Assembly (NCBI GenBank): GCA_947561585.1 | Contig: CANNZV010001118.1 | Coordinates: 113,245 to 177,244 of the forward strand | DNA length: 64,000 nucleotides | Direction of reading: 5' to 3' | Source of the DNA: Caprella mutica | Taxonomy: Eukaryota; Arthropoda; Malacostraca; Amphipoda; Caprellidae | In this document: in pieces, positions 36,075 through 49,080 of the stretch | Position numbering within the stretch: the first letter of the stretch is position 1 | Layout: each line of letters begins with the position of its first letter | Notes under the pieces: generated by a model | The model's input: the letters and a program-made list of their open reading frames with translations, nothing else | What the model was told of the DNA's origin: nothing | The model's database searches: none | Made by a program: the position numbers and the translations under genes

Positions 36075-38013
36075 CACGGTGCGGAGAAAGTCCCCGATCA
36101 AATTTTATTTTTTAAATTAAAGATGTTATCTATTTACTAAATTTATTCATTTATATCTCATTCTCTTCCTATAATCATACCCAGTAAACATTACAATGTT
36201 GGGCCAACGTTGGCCCAATTCAGAACGAAACTCTGGGCCAAGCTGTCATGCCGGTCTCGGTGTATTGGGTCAGCGAAGACCCGACGTTGGCCCACCTCAC
36301 GGATATCCACCGGCCCTGTACAGTATAACCACGTATAAACGACTGATTGGTACCGGCAATACTTAACGTTGCCGATGCCTGTATCGAACCGACGCCCAAT
36401 TATATATCTATTATCTAATATGCTTCGAAACACTATCCACTCATATTCAATAAATTAATTAATTAATTCAAGAATTAAAATTGAACATTCTTACTTTATT
36501 GGATATAATAATACTTAGGTTAGGTGCATATCAATTTAATTAATTGTTACATAATATTGTATACAAGTTAAATGTGAAGAAGTGAAATGATGAGTCCGGG
36601 TATCGATCGTGGGTCTATCTGTCCTCGTGCCTGCACTTCTGTCATTGTGCCACCGTGGAACCAATTTACTAAAGAAAATTTTTGATATAAAACGACTCGG
36701 AGATAATTAGAGATATTTTAAAGTGAATTTAACTATATTGGCAAGCACCGCTTTTATAACCAAAATCAAATACTTATTCTTATTACAAATTGTACATAAT
36801 AAGATGGTCATATTTTTATAGAATTGTAACTCCTTGAAAATTCCATTCTCCATGAGTTCAAATTAAAGAAAATATTTTGAGGCCACGACGCAGAATAAAG
36901 TTGAAAGCTCTGTGATGAAAGTTCAAAGTAATGAATGAATGAATTAATTAAAATTTGACCATAGATTAACTCTCACTCAGTATAATATATATATGGTGCA
37001 ATTAGTTATTAATAATTATTTCAAACGAAAAAATAACATTTCATACTATAAATGAATTAACTAACGGCCAAACTAATTTTTATCAAGGAAATAAATAAAG
37101 TTTTAAATTAATAATTGAAGGGATAACAGGCCTATTTATACTAAATTGCCTGAAACGGCTACAATTTCAAAGATATACTTAATTGATGATATTAAATTGG
37201 CTATTTGGTGAGATTAAAGTTGGGAGAGATCGTTTACACCTAACCTCTCTGATTGTCTGGCGATAACTGCCAAATAGAACCAGTAGAGTTGTATAATAAA
37301 TATACTGGTACATCAAAAAATCACTGGATAGGTTTACTAATGTTTTCCTCCATTGTGCCAGTGTTGTTTGGCAACCGTTGGCCCAGTGTCGTTTTCATTG
37401 CATTTGCCCAGTGTGTAATAACACCGGCGTACCAATGCCCAACCGTGCCTTTACTTTGCCAAAGTTTACCGACGTTGGCCCGATAGTACAATGTTATCAG
37501 GGCCTTTGTGCCTCGCTCTGAGCATCGGCGACTGCAACTGGTGTGGCAGTTGAAACATCATAATATCCTGTTCCCATATGAGTGAAGAAATACAAAATGC
37601 TGTATTTATAGGTTGTGAATTCCTGATACATGGTGGTAGCTAATATTGGAGTAATTAGAAGGGATGAAATATATAATGAAGAAGGATAATCCTGGTTTTA
37701 TAACCTTGAGTCTTCTGTAATAACTCATAAAAAATATGTACAAATTTTCTTTCTATTTTCCAGATCTGAGCCAGATGCTTCAGAAGAGGCGGGGACTCAT
37801 TTTGTAAAAGATTTCAACAGCAACCAACAACAAAGAGCTTCAGAGGTAGACTCGAGAGAGTAATCGCCGCCAATTGTGGTCATATTGAAAAATAATTGGT
37901 AGAACTGTTAAATGGGTTTATTGAGATTTTGTGTGATAAGTTTTGTTTATTTCATCCATCACAACTCATTAAATTCACATTTTTATATGATCGGGGACTT
38001 TCCCCGCACCCTG
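36075..38013. mobile_element. TA-flanked inverted-repeat element, GGTGCGGGGAAAGTCCCC ends
   Basis: Ends TACACGGTGCGGAGAAAG (TA 36073-36074) and, inverted, CTTTCCCCGCACCCTGTA (TA 38014-38015), each continuing through the CCCCGATCA palindrome. TA flanks suggest a Tc1/mariner or pogo-like non-autonomous element. A second inverted-repeat unit (36180-37502) is nested inside. No open transposase. Confidence 0.7.
36180..37502. mobile_element. Inverted-repeat unit rich in GTTGGCCCA words
   Basis: The left end CCAGTAAACATTACAATG and following GGGCCAACGTTGG match the inverted right end (CCGACGTTGGCCCGATAGTA, CAATGTTATCAGGG). GTTGGCCCA-type words recur near both ends (36195-36300; 37370-37480). Target duplication not identified. 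Confidence 0.55.
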
Positions 38014-38015
38014 TA

Positions 38016-39898
38016 TAACTTCATCAGTACTTCACCGATTTATTTCATTTTAGTTTTAAATGAAAGAGCAGAACCTTTTCTATAGATTTTGGAAAATTTG
38101 AAATATTTTCTTCAAAAATTGACTTTTAGTGATCTAGACGATGGGACTTAGAATAATTTCAATTTTTGTTAGAGACATTCTAATTTCTTTTAAAATTCAT
38201 CAATAATTCACCGATTGACCAATAATTTGTTGTGTTTTTCTTTATTTACTAGCTAACATAGAGATCTTGATACACAGTATATATTCACCATCTACTAATT
38301 ATTTTTATTTTTAGTATTATTCAATTTTGGTATTCTATTTTAATTATGTTAGATCATTAAAACTTCAATCCTAATTATATAATCATGAAGTGTGTAAGGC
38401 TGCAGTACTACAAACTAGTGGATACAATAAACTACATATCCCTCGCGACCCACTCGACGCCAAACTAGAGGACATCTCCAAATTCATGCATCCAGAATAA
38501 AACTGTTTTTGTCGGGACAAATAAATGACATTTCAGAAGCAACAGTTATATTTTTTATCCCTTAGTAAACCCAAAAATGTGAAAACAGATAACCCACAAA
38601 TACTATAAAAGCTTCATTCTCTCTAATAATACTTTGTTTTCAGCCGAAATATTTCCAACCTTTAACTTAACCCTCTCCAACCTTAATAAACTTCCTATGA
38701 ATAGAAATTTACCAATAACCTTGAATCTATCACCCATTTTAAATTATAAATTATTTTCCCTTAAAAATTTCTTACTTATTCTTAGGATAAATTTGAAATT
38801 ACTAATTAATTTCTTATCTTCACAACACAGACAGAAAATTGTAGTGGTCAATAAAAGATTAACTGCAGGGGACCACTTTCAGTCTTCTATGACCACGTAC
38901 TACCATAACTTTCTTTCTAGCTAGATGAAAGTCAGGGTGGATCAACATTTTCGAACTGCTAAGAAAAAATACACACTTTTTTATATTTTTCATGATCGAC
39001 AACTTAGAACCAACCAATAACTTACACCTTGCCCTAGTAAATAGCTTTCGGCTTCTAATTGAGCCAAATATACCGTAGATGTTAAATCATGATCTGTCAG
39101 GTTAGAAACTGCTTTCTATTTATTGGCTATAGAAGATACTATTTTGTACTGTAAATTAATCTGTATGTCCTATTTTGTTTATTTAAATTGTGGTGAACTA
39201 ATATCCCAGGTAGCAAGCATTATTCCTGAGATATTAAGGGAATAACCCTGGGAAGAAATATTCCCTTAATATCCCAGGAATAAATCTTTGCTGCCTGGGA
39301 TAATGTATATTTCCCCATATACGAGTATAAGTAGACATAATTATTATTATTATTATTTTAAGATTTACCTTTACTTTTACGGCATAAAGCAACCGGCAAA
39401 CGGTTAGAAAAGAATAAAGATTATTTATTTAGAATAACTCTGAAATAGACAGAATATTGAGATTGTGGACGTACTTAGAATACTATAAAACCCCTTCTAG
39501 GTGAACATCCTAAACATAAATTCTCCCGATTTGAATCAAGACAGTGTTCCAAATTTTATAAATAATCTATTATGTGAAAGTTTCCTAGAAGTGAGCATGT
39601 GTTGTGTTATGAGATACTCAAGATTTTATCACTTCTATCTCATCTAGGTATTTAAATTTTGTGAAATATAATTTATATCTTCTTAAACCATGGCTTGCAG
39701 AGGAAGAAGAGATATGAACAAAGCTTGTGAGTGTCAATCTAGTTTCAATTAAGTTTCTTTTTATTAGATTTGGTTTTATTTATTCAAGATTTAATCAATT
39801 AAAGCAAACTCTAATGTTCAATCGAGGACATTGTTAATTTATTTAACGGAGTAGTTTTTCTGCAACTAGAGATATGAAGTAAGTGTAGGTATTATGTG
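38016..39898. other. Gene-free stretch with one hairpin
   Basis: AT-rich. At 39202-39302 TATCCCAGGTAGCAA...TTAAGGGAATA pairs almost perfectly with TATTCCCTTAATATC...TTGCTGCCTGGGATA, a compact palindromic MITE. Otherwise nothing; the 96-codon frame at 38634-38924 lacks splice or family support. Confidence 0.5.
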
Positions 39899-40442
39899 TA
39901 GGGTGTTTGTTTCAGTAATAGGGTATTACAAATTACAAACAAATACCAATAACAAGTCGCATATAAACTCTACCGACACGATGCAACTATCATTAAAAAG
40001 CTGGGAATTTTATCTTTCCAATCGTTTTATGATTTACACATACAAATTACAATAGTCTTCACTCTATCTAGTTTTCTGTAACTTTTCACATAAATTTTTT
40101 CAACATTAAAATTGAAACCAATTCTGTCTTATGTTTTATCCTAAAAACAGCATAACTAAATATAATGCATCATTCATATTTGAGATTTATCTTTAAAAAA
40201 GTATTGCAATTATTGTTCCTTGTAATATTTACACTAGAATATGTTTTGTCTAGTACGAGGTTTTTTCCAGTAGGTACAGTTTCAAAAATTTCTTGGTCTA
40301 TTAGGAGGTTTGTTTACTAGTCTAGGAGGCTGGTGCTGTAATACATATAATTCGTCTCCCGCTTCTGATTCCTAGTAAGAGTCACACCTAATATCTATAT
40401 AATCAATATGTTTTTTTTTGTATTAACGTAATTCCTACTGTA

Positions 40443-42442
40443 GGGTGTTTGTGCCAGTAATCGGTCACTTAAGGATAAATTAAAAACAAATAATAACAAG
40501 TCACATATAAACGCTACCAACGCGATGCAACTATCATTACAAAGCTGGAATTTTTATCTTTCCAATCGCTTTACACATAAACACATTTATATGATTACTT
40601 ATGCAATTAAAAGTAAAATGTCCCATTAGTCTAAAATGCTAGTAATCGTCATAGCAATATCTATGTTCGGTCACTTCCAATTCTATTATCGTCAGGTGGC
40701 CAATCATAAGGAACTAATGTTCGTCATACTTGTTGATTAGTGACTGATCATGGTATAATTAGTATAATTATTCTCCCGCTTCTAATTACTAGTAATAGAT
40801 TTAGTCATACCTAATATCTATACAATCAATATGTATTTTTTATTAACGTAATTCCTACTGTACTAAGTAATAGTAAGTATTATGCTTATATTATTATTAC
40901 CTACCCATAGGCCATACACACAATCAAACACTTCGTCAATGGTTAAAAATACGTTATATTTTAGTGTTGTCATTTCATTCGAAAGTTTTAACATGTTATA
41001 CATTGTTGTTTGCCATACACCAGAATTGAAAACTAAGTTATTTTTATATAAGTGTGATTATTTATTTACATAAGCTGAAGCTCCTACAACTGCTACCTTC
41101 TACATGCAAGAGGAAATAATTACCCGGCCGCTTTAAGAATCAACGGCTACTTTAAATTAAGGTTTATTATATATTTGATTCGTCTGCCAAGTATACATAG
41201 ATTATATTCAGATATTTTAAAATTGACAATCAATGCTTAATTTATTCATTTCTCAGAAGACTCAGATTGGTATTTAGTAATATCAATTAATTTAGTTTTA
41301 GCCTCTATACGTTTTCTTTGATTATAATAGTTCTGAAAAAGAGGTAACTATCTTAAATAAAAGCAAGCCGTAATTGTCATGTGCATTTCATGTCTATTTA
41401 GTTGCAGATATCTTACCCTTATTATAATGCTAACTATAAGTCTAGAACACATTTTATTTACTGATAAAATTATTTTGAAATTGATTTACCTCAATTAGAT
41501 TTTCATTGAAAAAGTAATTTTCGGCCCCTAAATAACTGTTGCTTTGTTTAAGTTTAAACGGGACATAATTCGAATGTCCCCTTAAAAAATAAATGCCGAT
41601 ATATATGCCGTCTACATTCCCTCTAGTTTGCCCTCTTCCACTATTGTGATGTAGATTCAACCATTCTTTGTCGCTATCAATGACGTCACAACCTGGAGTG
41701 GAAGTCCGGGTTTCTGTTGATTTTAAATCCTTCTGATTGAATTTTACGTATTTTGGTTATTGACAAACGCCATATATAATTCACACGTGACACTATTCAA
41801 GTGGGTATTATTAAAGTAATCATATGTAATAACGTATTTTATTCGGAGAATATACAAGCTTAACTATCTCAAAATTTATTCATTAATGTTATCGGCCAAT
41901 GTAACGATATAAATTAATTAGTTAAAATACCAGTTTGTTATCGGACGCATGACGGGAAGTTTTTCCAGTAATCGTCAGGGTGGACGGATGGATTCTATGT
42001 TTAATCGGCCAGTCTGTCCGAACATTAAAATCAGATGTTCTGATAATCTAGTGATCGGACTACCATTTTAAATAAAAAGTAAGTATTTGTTTGCTTAAAT
42101 TTTAAAATGCACTGATAGATCGTAAAATGTACATTTAGAAAAACATACACCTTGTACATTAAAAGCTACTGAAACACTCTCAGGAGTTTCAAAGAGGAAC
42201 CGTTCTCTTATGAAAAATACAACGAACTGACCGATAACTTGACTTTCCGACAATGATTGGAAGCTACCTGTTAATTTGTGTGGTTAAATGATTAGAAAGA
42301 ATTACTAATCAATTATAGTGGTTGATTCTTTAATAATTTAGTACATATGCATCTATTCCTTAATATATTATATAGAAAATTATGCTCAATGTGTCTGCTA
42401 TTCCGATTACTAGAGGTATGCCGATTACTGGCACAAACACCC
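40443..42442. mobile_element. 2.0-kb same-family element nested in its relative
   Basis: Ends GGGTGTTTGTGCCAGTAATC and GATTACTGGCACAAACACCC are exact inverted repeats. TA flanks at 40441-40442 and 42443-42444. The outer copy reads across the join as ATTCCTACTG-TA-CTAAGTAATAG, and this copy has that same sequence internally at about 40850-40870, which proves the insertion point. Open frames inside are short and unrecognised. The TGACGTCA at 41680-41687 and GTAATCG words are notable but unexplained. Confidence 0.85.
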
Positions 42443-42719
42443 TACTAAGTAATAGTAAGCATTATGTTATATTATTATTACTTATCGGCTATCCATAGAC
42501 ACAATCAAACACTTCGCCAATGGTTAAAAATACGTTAGATATTAGTGTTGTCACTCCAGTCGAAATTTTGAACATGTTATACATTGTTTGCCACACACCA
42601 GAATTGAAAACGAAGTTATTTTATATTAATGTGATATTTTACATATTTTGTGATTATTGAGAAGCGCTTTATATAATTCACACATGACACTAAATAAAAT
42701 ACGTGGGTTATTATGTACA

Positions 42720-44014
42720 GGGTGGGGCGTAAGTTTGGAAGCAAATTAAAGTGCATATTATAATCCAACGAAAAATATATTCAATAATTTACAGTTATGT
42801 ATTATTACATAAGGGTTTTAAGAATTCAAAAATCATAAATTTATTCAAAATGTCCCCCCTTGTTTTTAATAACAGCCTCAAATCTCCTCCGAACTCCTCC
42901 TACTGCGGCACGCAACTGATCTTGTGAAATTTCCTTCCAAGATCTCTGGAGCGAACACTTTAAATCATCCACACTGCGATGGAATTTACCACAGGCCTTT
43001 GATTCAAGAATGGACCATACCGAAAAGTCCATAGGATTAACATCTGGGGAGCAGGGAGGCCACATTTCTTTGGACCAAAACCGTGGAAGATGGTCATGGC
43101 ATCAGTTTTGAGTGACATTTGCAGTATGTGAAGTCGCGCCGTCTTGCTGAAATGTCCATAGAGTGTCATTACCGAAGTGATCCTTAGCTGACTCCAACAT
43201 TGGCGTCAAAATATTCTCAATATAACATTTAGCATTGATTTTGGCGCCTTGTTCCACAAAAATTAAAGGAGATCTCCAAGTTTCTGAAACGGCGGCCCAG
43301 ACCATTACTGAAGCAGGTTTCATGGTTCTGTGGACAGTTTTTTGGTTGTATGGGATGTCTTTTGCACTTTTACCAATTATTCTGTCATTCCTCCGGTTGT
43401 GAGCCATTTCCACTGTGAAATTTTTTTCGTCAGACCATACAATTTCACCAGCCGTGCCAGTCTTCAATTCTCTCAGAAGTGCTTCGCTTCTCTCCAATCT
43501 CTTTTTCTTTACAGCTTCTGACAGAGTCTGTCTCTTTTGGAGGGTGAAAGAGGACATCTTTAGGTCTTCTTTGACAACTCTTCTCATTGTTCTGGGACTC
43601 ACATTAGCTGTTTTGGCTAACAATCGTATTGACCTTTTCGGGTTCCTCCTGATCTTCTCTCGGGCACATTTTATCAGTTGTTTGGTGCGTTGTGAGCGTG
43701 GTCTACCACTTCTTGGACGATCAGTCAAGTCTCCTCTCTCATTAAAACGCTTCACACACTTCCAAAAAGTCGATCTCGCTATTGAGAGAGTCTTTGAAAT
43801 GACGGAATCTGACTTCCCGGCACGGTGTAGAGCAATAATGGCTTCTCTTTTGTCTGACATTTTTGAATTGACTAAATTTTTGTAAAAAATAACACTGCCA
43901 CGTCATAATGTAGTGTCTCTACTATAGTTCAAACCCTATCACCTACTTAGGAACTTATTTTTAAGAATTATATTAATGTTTGAAAAATTGCTTCCAAACT
44001 TACGCCCCATCCTG
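42720..44014 (-). mobile_element. Mariner-type transposon
   Basis: 27-bp terminal inverted repeats, CAGGGTGGGGCGTAAG... and its near-exact inverse (42720-42746, 43988-44014), with TA duplications at 42718-42719 and 44015-44016. 1.3 kb, one transposase frame on the minus strand. Inserted in the outer 39901-52100 element. Confidence 0.95.
42841..43860 (-). pseudogene. Mariner-family transposase with one in-frame stop
   Basis: 340 codons from ATG 43860 to TAA 42841-42843, intact except for a TGA at 43102-43104 where relatives usually have Trp. A helix-turn-helix domain comes first (KSDSVISKTLSIARSTFWKC; then RRNPKRSIRLLAKTANVSPR). The DDD catalytic core follows: IVWSDEKNF, WTFQQDGATSHTA and PPCSPDVNPMDF, with about 32 residues between the last two Asp. 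The tail ends NKGGHFE as in relatives. The single lesion suggests recent loss of function, an assembly error, or (less likely) readthrough. Confidence 0.92.
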
Positions 44015-44165
44015 TAAAATATCTATATATTTGACGTTAAAGTATTATCATATTTTGTTATCATATGTAACAACTCAAACCATATTTTATTCGGAGAATA
44101 TACAAGCGTAACTAACTCAAAAAAAAAAAAAAAATTATGTTATCGACCAATGTAACGATCTAAAT

Positions 44166-44876
44166 CAGGGGTGGGCACTCATTGTGTTTTTCATTGCCGA
44201 AGGATGGAATCTCGGTGCCAATTTTCTTTTAGTTTTCTAAATTACTGGGGATACTGAGTAATTATGCAATGAGGTGGTAGATTTAATTGAAGTATGTACA
44301 TGTACAACGGTACATATTTTGCGCATAAATATCGGTAGTAGATTTATCATTTGCATTAAAAAGAATTAATAAATGATATATAATAATTTTTTTCTTCATG
44401 TGAAAATAATTCACAATAAAAACAAAAATAAGCTATCTTGCATAAGTAACTCATAAATTCACAAGATAAATTACTATGGCTGCCTAACTTATTAAAAAAG
44501 GGAATTAAAAATGATTTCATAAATTTTTAGCAGTGTTTGAATATCCCATGACAAGCGTATGAAAGATATAAAATTAACTGATCTAGATAAAAAGAGACAG
44601 AGCTAAATAAATTAAACCCCGGCACTATTGTAACAATAAACTAAAAATACCTTATTAACGTATACAATTTACTATCAAAGTATCAAGGTCATTACAAATA
44701 TATTGTTCTCAATTAGTTGACCATACTCTTCTATATTATCTTCTTAATTTATAGAGCAGTCAGGGCTAAAAATTCTAAATTTTATTTGGAAGAAAACAAA
44801 GCACTTTTTCCCTGGTGGGCAGTGGGGCCGCGCTGAAGGCCAAAATAGCACTGAGTGCTGTATTTGCCCACCCCTG
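44166..44876. mobile_element. hAT-type non-autonomous element
   Basis: Ends CAGGGGTGGGCA and TGCCCACCCCTG; identical 8-bp flanks ATCTAAAT at 44158-44165 and 44877-44884. The paralogue near 41920 has an uninterrupted ATATAAATTAATTAG there. 711 bp, AT-rich interior without a coding frame. Target size and end sequence are those of hAT. Confidence 0.92.
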
Positions 44877-46669
44877 ATCTAAATTAACAAGTTATAATAA
44901 CAGTTGTTATCAGACGCATCACATGAATTTTTTCAGTAATCGTCAGACTGGACGGATGGATTCTTTGTTAAATCGGCTAGTATGTCCGAACATTGAAATT
45001 AGACATTTTGATAATCTAGTGATCGGACTACCATTTTAAATAAAAAGTAAGTAATTAATCGTTTAGGTTTTAAAATGCACTGATAGATCGTAAATTGTAC
45101 ATCTAGAAAAACGGTTGACAGACGTTTCGTCGACGGGGCTTTTCGTCGACAAGGCGTTTCGTCGACAAATTTTCGTAAAAGTCATATTAACACACTCTAT
45201 GTTACAAAACATGTACTTTAACATAATATACCAAACGATCAAATTACAAAATAGAATAATGGATGGGAAGGAAAATATTAAATAAATTTTAATCGTTTTT
45301 CTACTTTTACAGTTAAACCAAAACTACTCAATAATTTTTTTAAAGTAATTTGAAAAATTGTAAATGCAAGACAAAATTTAAATAAAAATATATTGTACCA
45401 AATAATGAAATTATTGCCAACTAAAGGACTAAATACACACAAAGAACATTCTTAAACTTAATTCCTAAGTCTATAAGTTGCCTTGTATCACAAGTTCACA
45501 ACTGCCTATTAGTATCTTGCCGTGTTTGCTTGAATAAAGGTGTCTTTTCAAGTACCTTTTTATAATTTTTTTGGGTCAAGTTACGTTTGTGATCTTTTAA
45601 ATTAAAAATAATTTCCTCTGAACAATTTACGTCTCATAGTAAGAAGGTTTATATCACCGTAATTGTTATTTACAGTTAACAAAAAAATTGACCTATTATA
45701 TACTTACCCTAATCCTATTCATAAGTTTGTACTAGTGTGACGTCCCAGCAGCACTCTGACACCCAATTATTACACTCATAGTACTCGGAAAGTGACTGTT
45801 AACATAGGTAATAATAGATGTTGGTAAATGCCCATTGTTAAACTACTGAGAGTGTTTGGTAATTGAGTGGTAACCATAGAAGACTAGATTGAATGGCAAG
45901 ATTTAAAAAAACTCGATGTTGAATGTTTATCGATATTTTAGGTTATTGTTTTACCAAAAAGTGATTCTTTGAAACAAGTAGTTGGCTTAAAGAAAAATCA
46001 GAGTTATCTAACGGTATCCCATTTTCGTGTTTTGATCGTTTTTATAATAAGTTTTTTTCTATTTTTATACCATTGCTGGAATATTTAATATTGGATTGTC
46101 AATGCCTACCTAGTTAACATTTGAAAATAACTGTGTTCATTCATTTTCTTCAGACTGAAAATTAGCAAGTTGAAAATAACCTTAACCCGAGTATTGTAGA
46201 AATTTGATTATAAAATCTTTGAAACCCTATAAAATTTATAAGATATAATATCAAATTTAATGCGGTTTCCAGCAGAATTATAAGTTTCATGAATATAATG
46301 GACCAAAGAATTTTGAAATAATAAAATGAGAAATTATAATTTATTGATATTGATTTCTAAATTTACATAATGATTGTAAATTAGAGTTATTTAGAGATCT
46401 GAATTTGCTAAGATCTCAATTGACATTTTACGTATTTGATTACAACGTATTTATAGATTACTGAATTTAAATGAATGTGATTTTGATGTGCGGGTCTGCT
46501 TCATCGCTGTCTCACTAGGTGGCATAGAAGAGATGAGTCCATAAACTATGAATGAGAAAGAATAGATTTAGATATTTTGAATGAACTAACGTTAAATTAC
46601 CAGGGACTTTAATTAGTTGTAAACATGAAAATTTAAGTTTAAATGAAGATTTAGATGAATTACGAATTT

Positions 46670-47339
46670 AATAGTTTATAAGAAGTTAATAGTTTATAAG
46701 AAGTTAATAGTTTATAAGAAGTTAATAGTTTATAAGAAGTTAATAGTTTATAAGAAGTTAATAGTTTATAAGAAGTTAATAGTTTATAAGAAGTTAATAG
46801 TTTATAAGAAGTTAATAGTTTATAAGAAGTTAATAGTTTATAAGAAGTTAATAGTTTATAAGAAGTTAATAGTTTATAAGAAGTTAATAGTTTATAAGAA
46901 GTTAATAGTTTATAAGAAGTTAATAGTTTATAAGAAGTTAATAGTTTATAAGAAGTTAATACTTTATAAGAAGTTAATACTTTATAAGAAGTTAATAGTT
47001 TATAAGAAGTTAATAGTTTATAAGAAGTTAATAGTTTATAAGAAGTTAATAGTTTATAAGAAGTTAATAGTTTATAAGAAGTTAATAGTTTATAAGAAGT
47101 TAATAGTTTATAAGAAGTTAATAGTTTATAAGAAGTTAATAGTTTATAAGAAGTTAATAGTTTATAAGAAGTTAATAGTTTATAAGAAGTTAATAGTTTA
47201 TAAGAAGTTAATAGTTTATAAGAAGTTAATAGTTTATAAGAAGTTAATAGTTTATAAGAAGTTAATAGTTTATAAGAAGTTAATAGTTTATAAGAAGTTA
47301 ATAGTTTATAAGAAGTTAATAGTTTATAAGAAGTTAATA
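46670..47339 (+). repeat. 18-bp tandem array
   Basis: About 37 copies of AGTTTATAAGAAGTTAAT, virtually identical except for two adjacent copies with ACTTTATAAG near 46962-46983. Such homogeneity points to recent expansion by slippage or unequal exchange. Inside the MULE. Confidence 0.95.
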
Positions 47340-48029
47340 TGGGTTTGAGATGAATAGCTATAGAAGAGTCACCGAATACTTGCTAATATACTATGCCTAT
47401 ATAACAACCAGCCTCCGATACTAAGACTGCCAGCTTATGATTTGTAGATGCGTTGTCCTGTATCGTCCCGCCTCACTCCTCGCCTCTTCCTTAGCCAATC
47501 ATAGTTGAAAGCTCCGTGTGGTGATAAAAGACACTGCGTGGACTACTACTCATCACGCTTCCCTTTTGTTACAGCTGTGAAGTCCTTTGTAGTTATGTTC
47601 TCTAGTTTTTTATCTAACTACAACACTTGAGAATACGGCATGTGTCTGTTATGAGACTCTGAAGAATACTCCCTAGATGTGTCACTGCATGTGATCCTGG
47701 TCATTTACTATTATTGGTGTGGTTGCCATAGCATAAATATAATTAGCAAACGGATCACAGTGACTTAAAACCTAAATGAACAAAATTAGCATGATCAATT
47801 AAAATACATTATATAATATGTCAATCAATCACGGTTAAAGATTATTCATATGATAGTATACATTAATTTAATGTATAAATAAATATTCCAAGACAATAAG
47901 AAACATTAGCCTCATTGATTAATATTATAAAAAAATTGCTTGGAAGGGACCTTGAAATTAATGCAGGTAAAATTACTGCCCTTTAACTTTAAGCAGGTTT
48001 TCTCAAGAAAGAGTCTCTATAGGACCTAG

Positions 48030-48490
48030 TAGCCCGGGGTACGGTCAATACCCCCCCCCCCCCCCGGTCAAGAACCCCCCAAGTCAAGAGCCCCCTTCCG
48101 TGTTTTTTAATCCTTATTTGCCTAGTTAAATAAATGAAGAAATACTTAGATAGAAATAACCGAGAGATGCTAATGTAGTTTGTTGTGTCTGCTAGTTTGC
48201 TGTACTGCACACTTCATGATTGTTTTGTGACCTGGCAGGGGGGTTCGGGGGGCAGCAGGCCCCCCGATATACATATATTTTATGTTTAATCAGTGATGAA
48301 CTACAAAAGTGTCAATAATGATTAAATAATATAGGTAAATAAGGATAAAAAAACAGGGGGGCTCTTGACCGGTGGGACTCTTGACCGGTGGGACTCTTGA
48401 CCGGTGGGGCTCTTGACCGGTGGGGCTCTTGACCGGGGGAGCTCTTGACCGGGAGGCTCATGACCGGGGGGGGGGGAGGGCTTATGACCT
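48030..48490. repeat. G/C-rich hairpin with GGGGCTCTTGACCGGT repeats
   Basis: About seven 16-bp units GGGGCTCTTGACCGGT at 48357-48470 are mirrored by GGTCAAGAACCCCCC and GTCAAGAGCCCCC at 48065-48095, with C and G homopolymers at 48051-48065 and 48465-48476. The two zones can pair across about 260 bases, so this may be a small inverted-repeat element. Confidence 0.65.
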
Positions 48491-48747
48491 ACACCCCCAA
48501 GTAGCTATATCCTGCCGAACAGCATATCAAACAGAGCACAATGCATATTAATTATGAATGATTAATTTTTATTAGTTTTTAATTAAAGCTGTAATATTTA
48601 CTAGTGTTGTTGTGGTTGGAGGCTGAATTTAGTTATTGAGTAACGCAAATTAACTACATCACAACTGTCTGTAAGTATAGCCATAGTAAACAGAATAGTA
48701 TAGTACCCCAGTTACATGTATTATTCAAATTTATTCTGGGTAGGCTG

Positions 48748-48809
48748 TGACGTCATGTATGTAAACAAGAGGTCACGTCATAGTAAACAGAATTGCTGTG
48801 GGTCACGTG
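48748..48809 (+). promoter_or_regulatory. Promoter-like motif cluster (CRE and E-box)
   Basis: A full palindromic CRE, TGACGTCA, at 48748-48755, a GTCACGTCA half-site at about 48772-48780 and a CACGTG E-box at 48804-48809 lie within 80 bases upstream of an ATG in an 'AAGATGGCGGCC' context at 48825. The arrangement suggests a functional or captured promoter; activity is inference. Confidence 0.4.
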
Positions 48810-48824
48810 GAATAGAGAATTAAG

Positions 48825-49080
48825 ATGGCGGCCAACGCGACCGATCTGACTAATGATCTAATTATCTTGAATAAATCGTCTTCTTCAAGACTAAAAATTT
48901 GTTACTATTTTGGGTGTAAGAAGACCAGTAGCAATTTCATCAACAGTCATTTTTTAATTTTCGTCCGTATGACTATAAAGATTGGATAATAACATGCGGT
49001 AATGTGGAATTTAAAAAAATATCACCGAAAACGTTATCAAAAGTTGGGTGTGTTGCAGCCATCTTTAGTGTTTGTACTGT
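48825..49080 (+). pseudogene. Possible THAP-like zinc-finger gene fragment inside the MULE
   Basis: From ATG 48825 the frame reads MAANATDLTNDLIILNKSSS, then KICYYFGCKKTSSNF and HFLIF. After a one-base shift near 48960 it continues DYKDWIITCGNVEFKKIS up to the GCVAA near 49070. C..(x3)..C and W..(x3)..CGN spacing resemble a THAP domain, though the final C-x2-H is not evident. It could be a captured host gene piece or part of another transposase. Family assignment is tentative. Confidence 0.35.

Noticed and set aside
43330..43885. Plus-strand frames over the mariner transposase
   Set aside because: Complement-strand shadows of the transposase.
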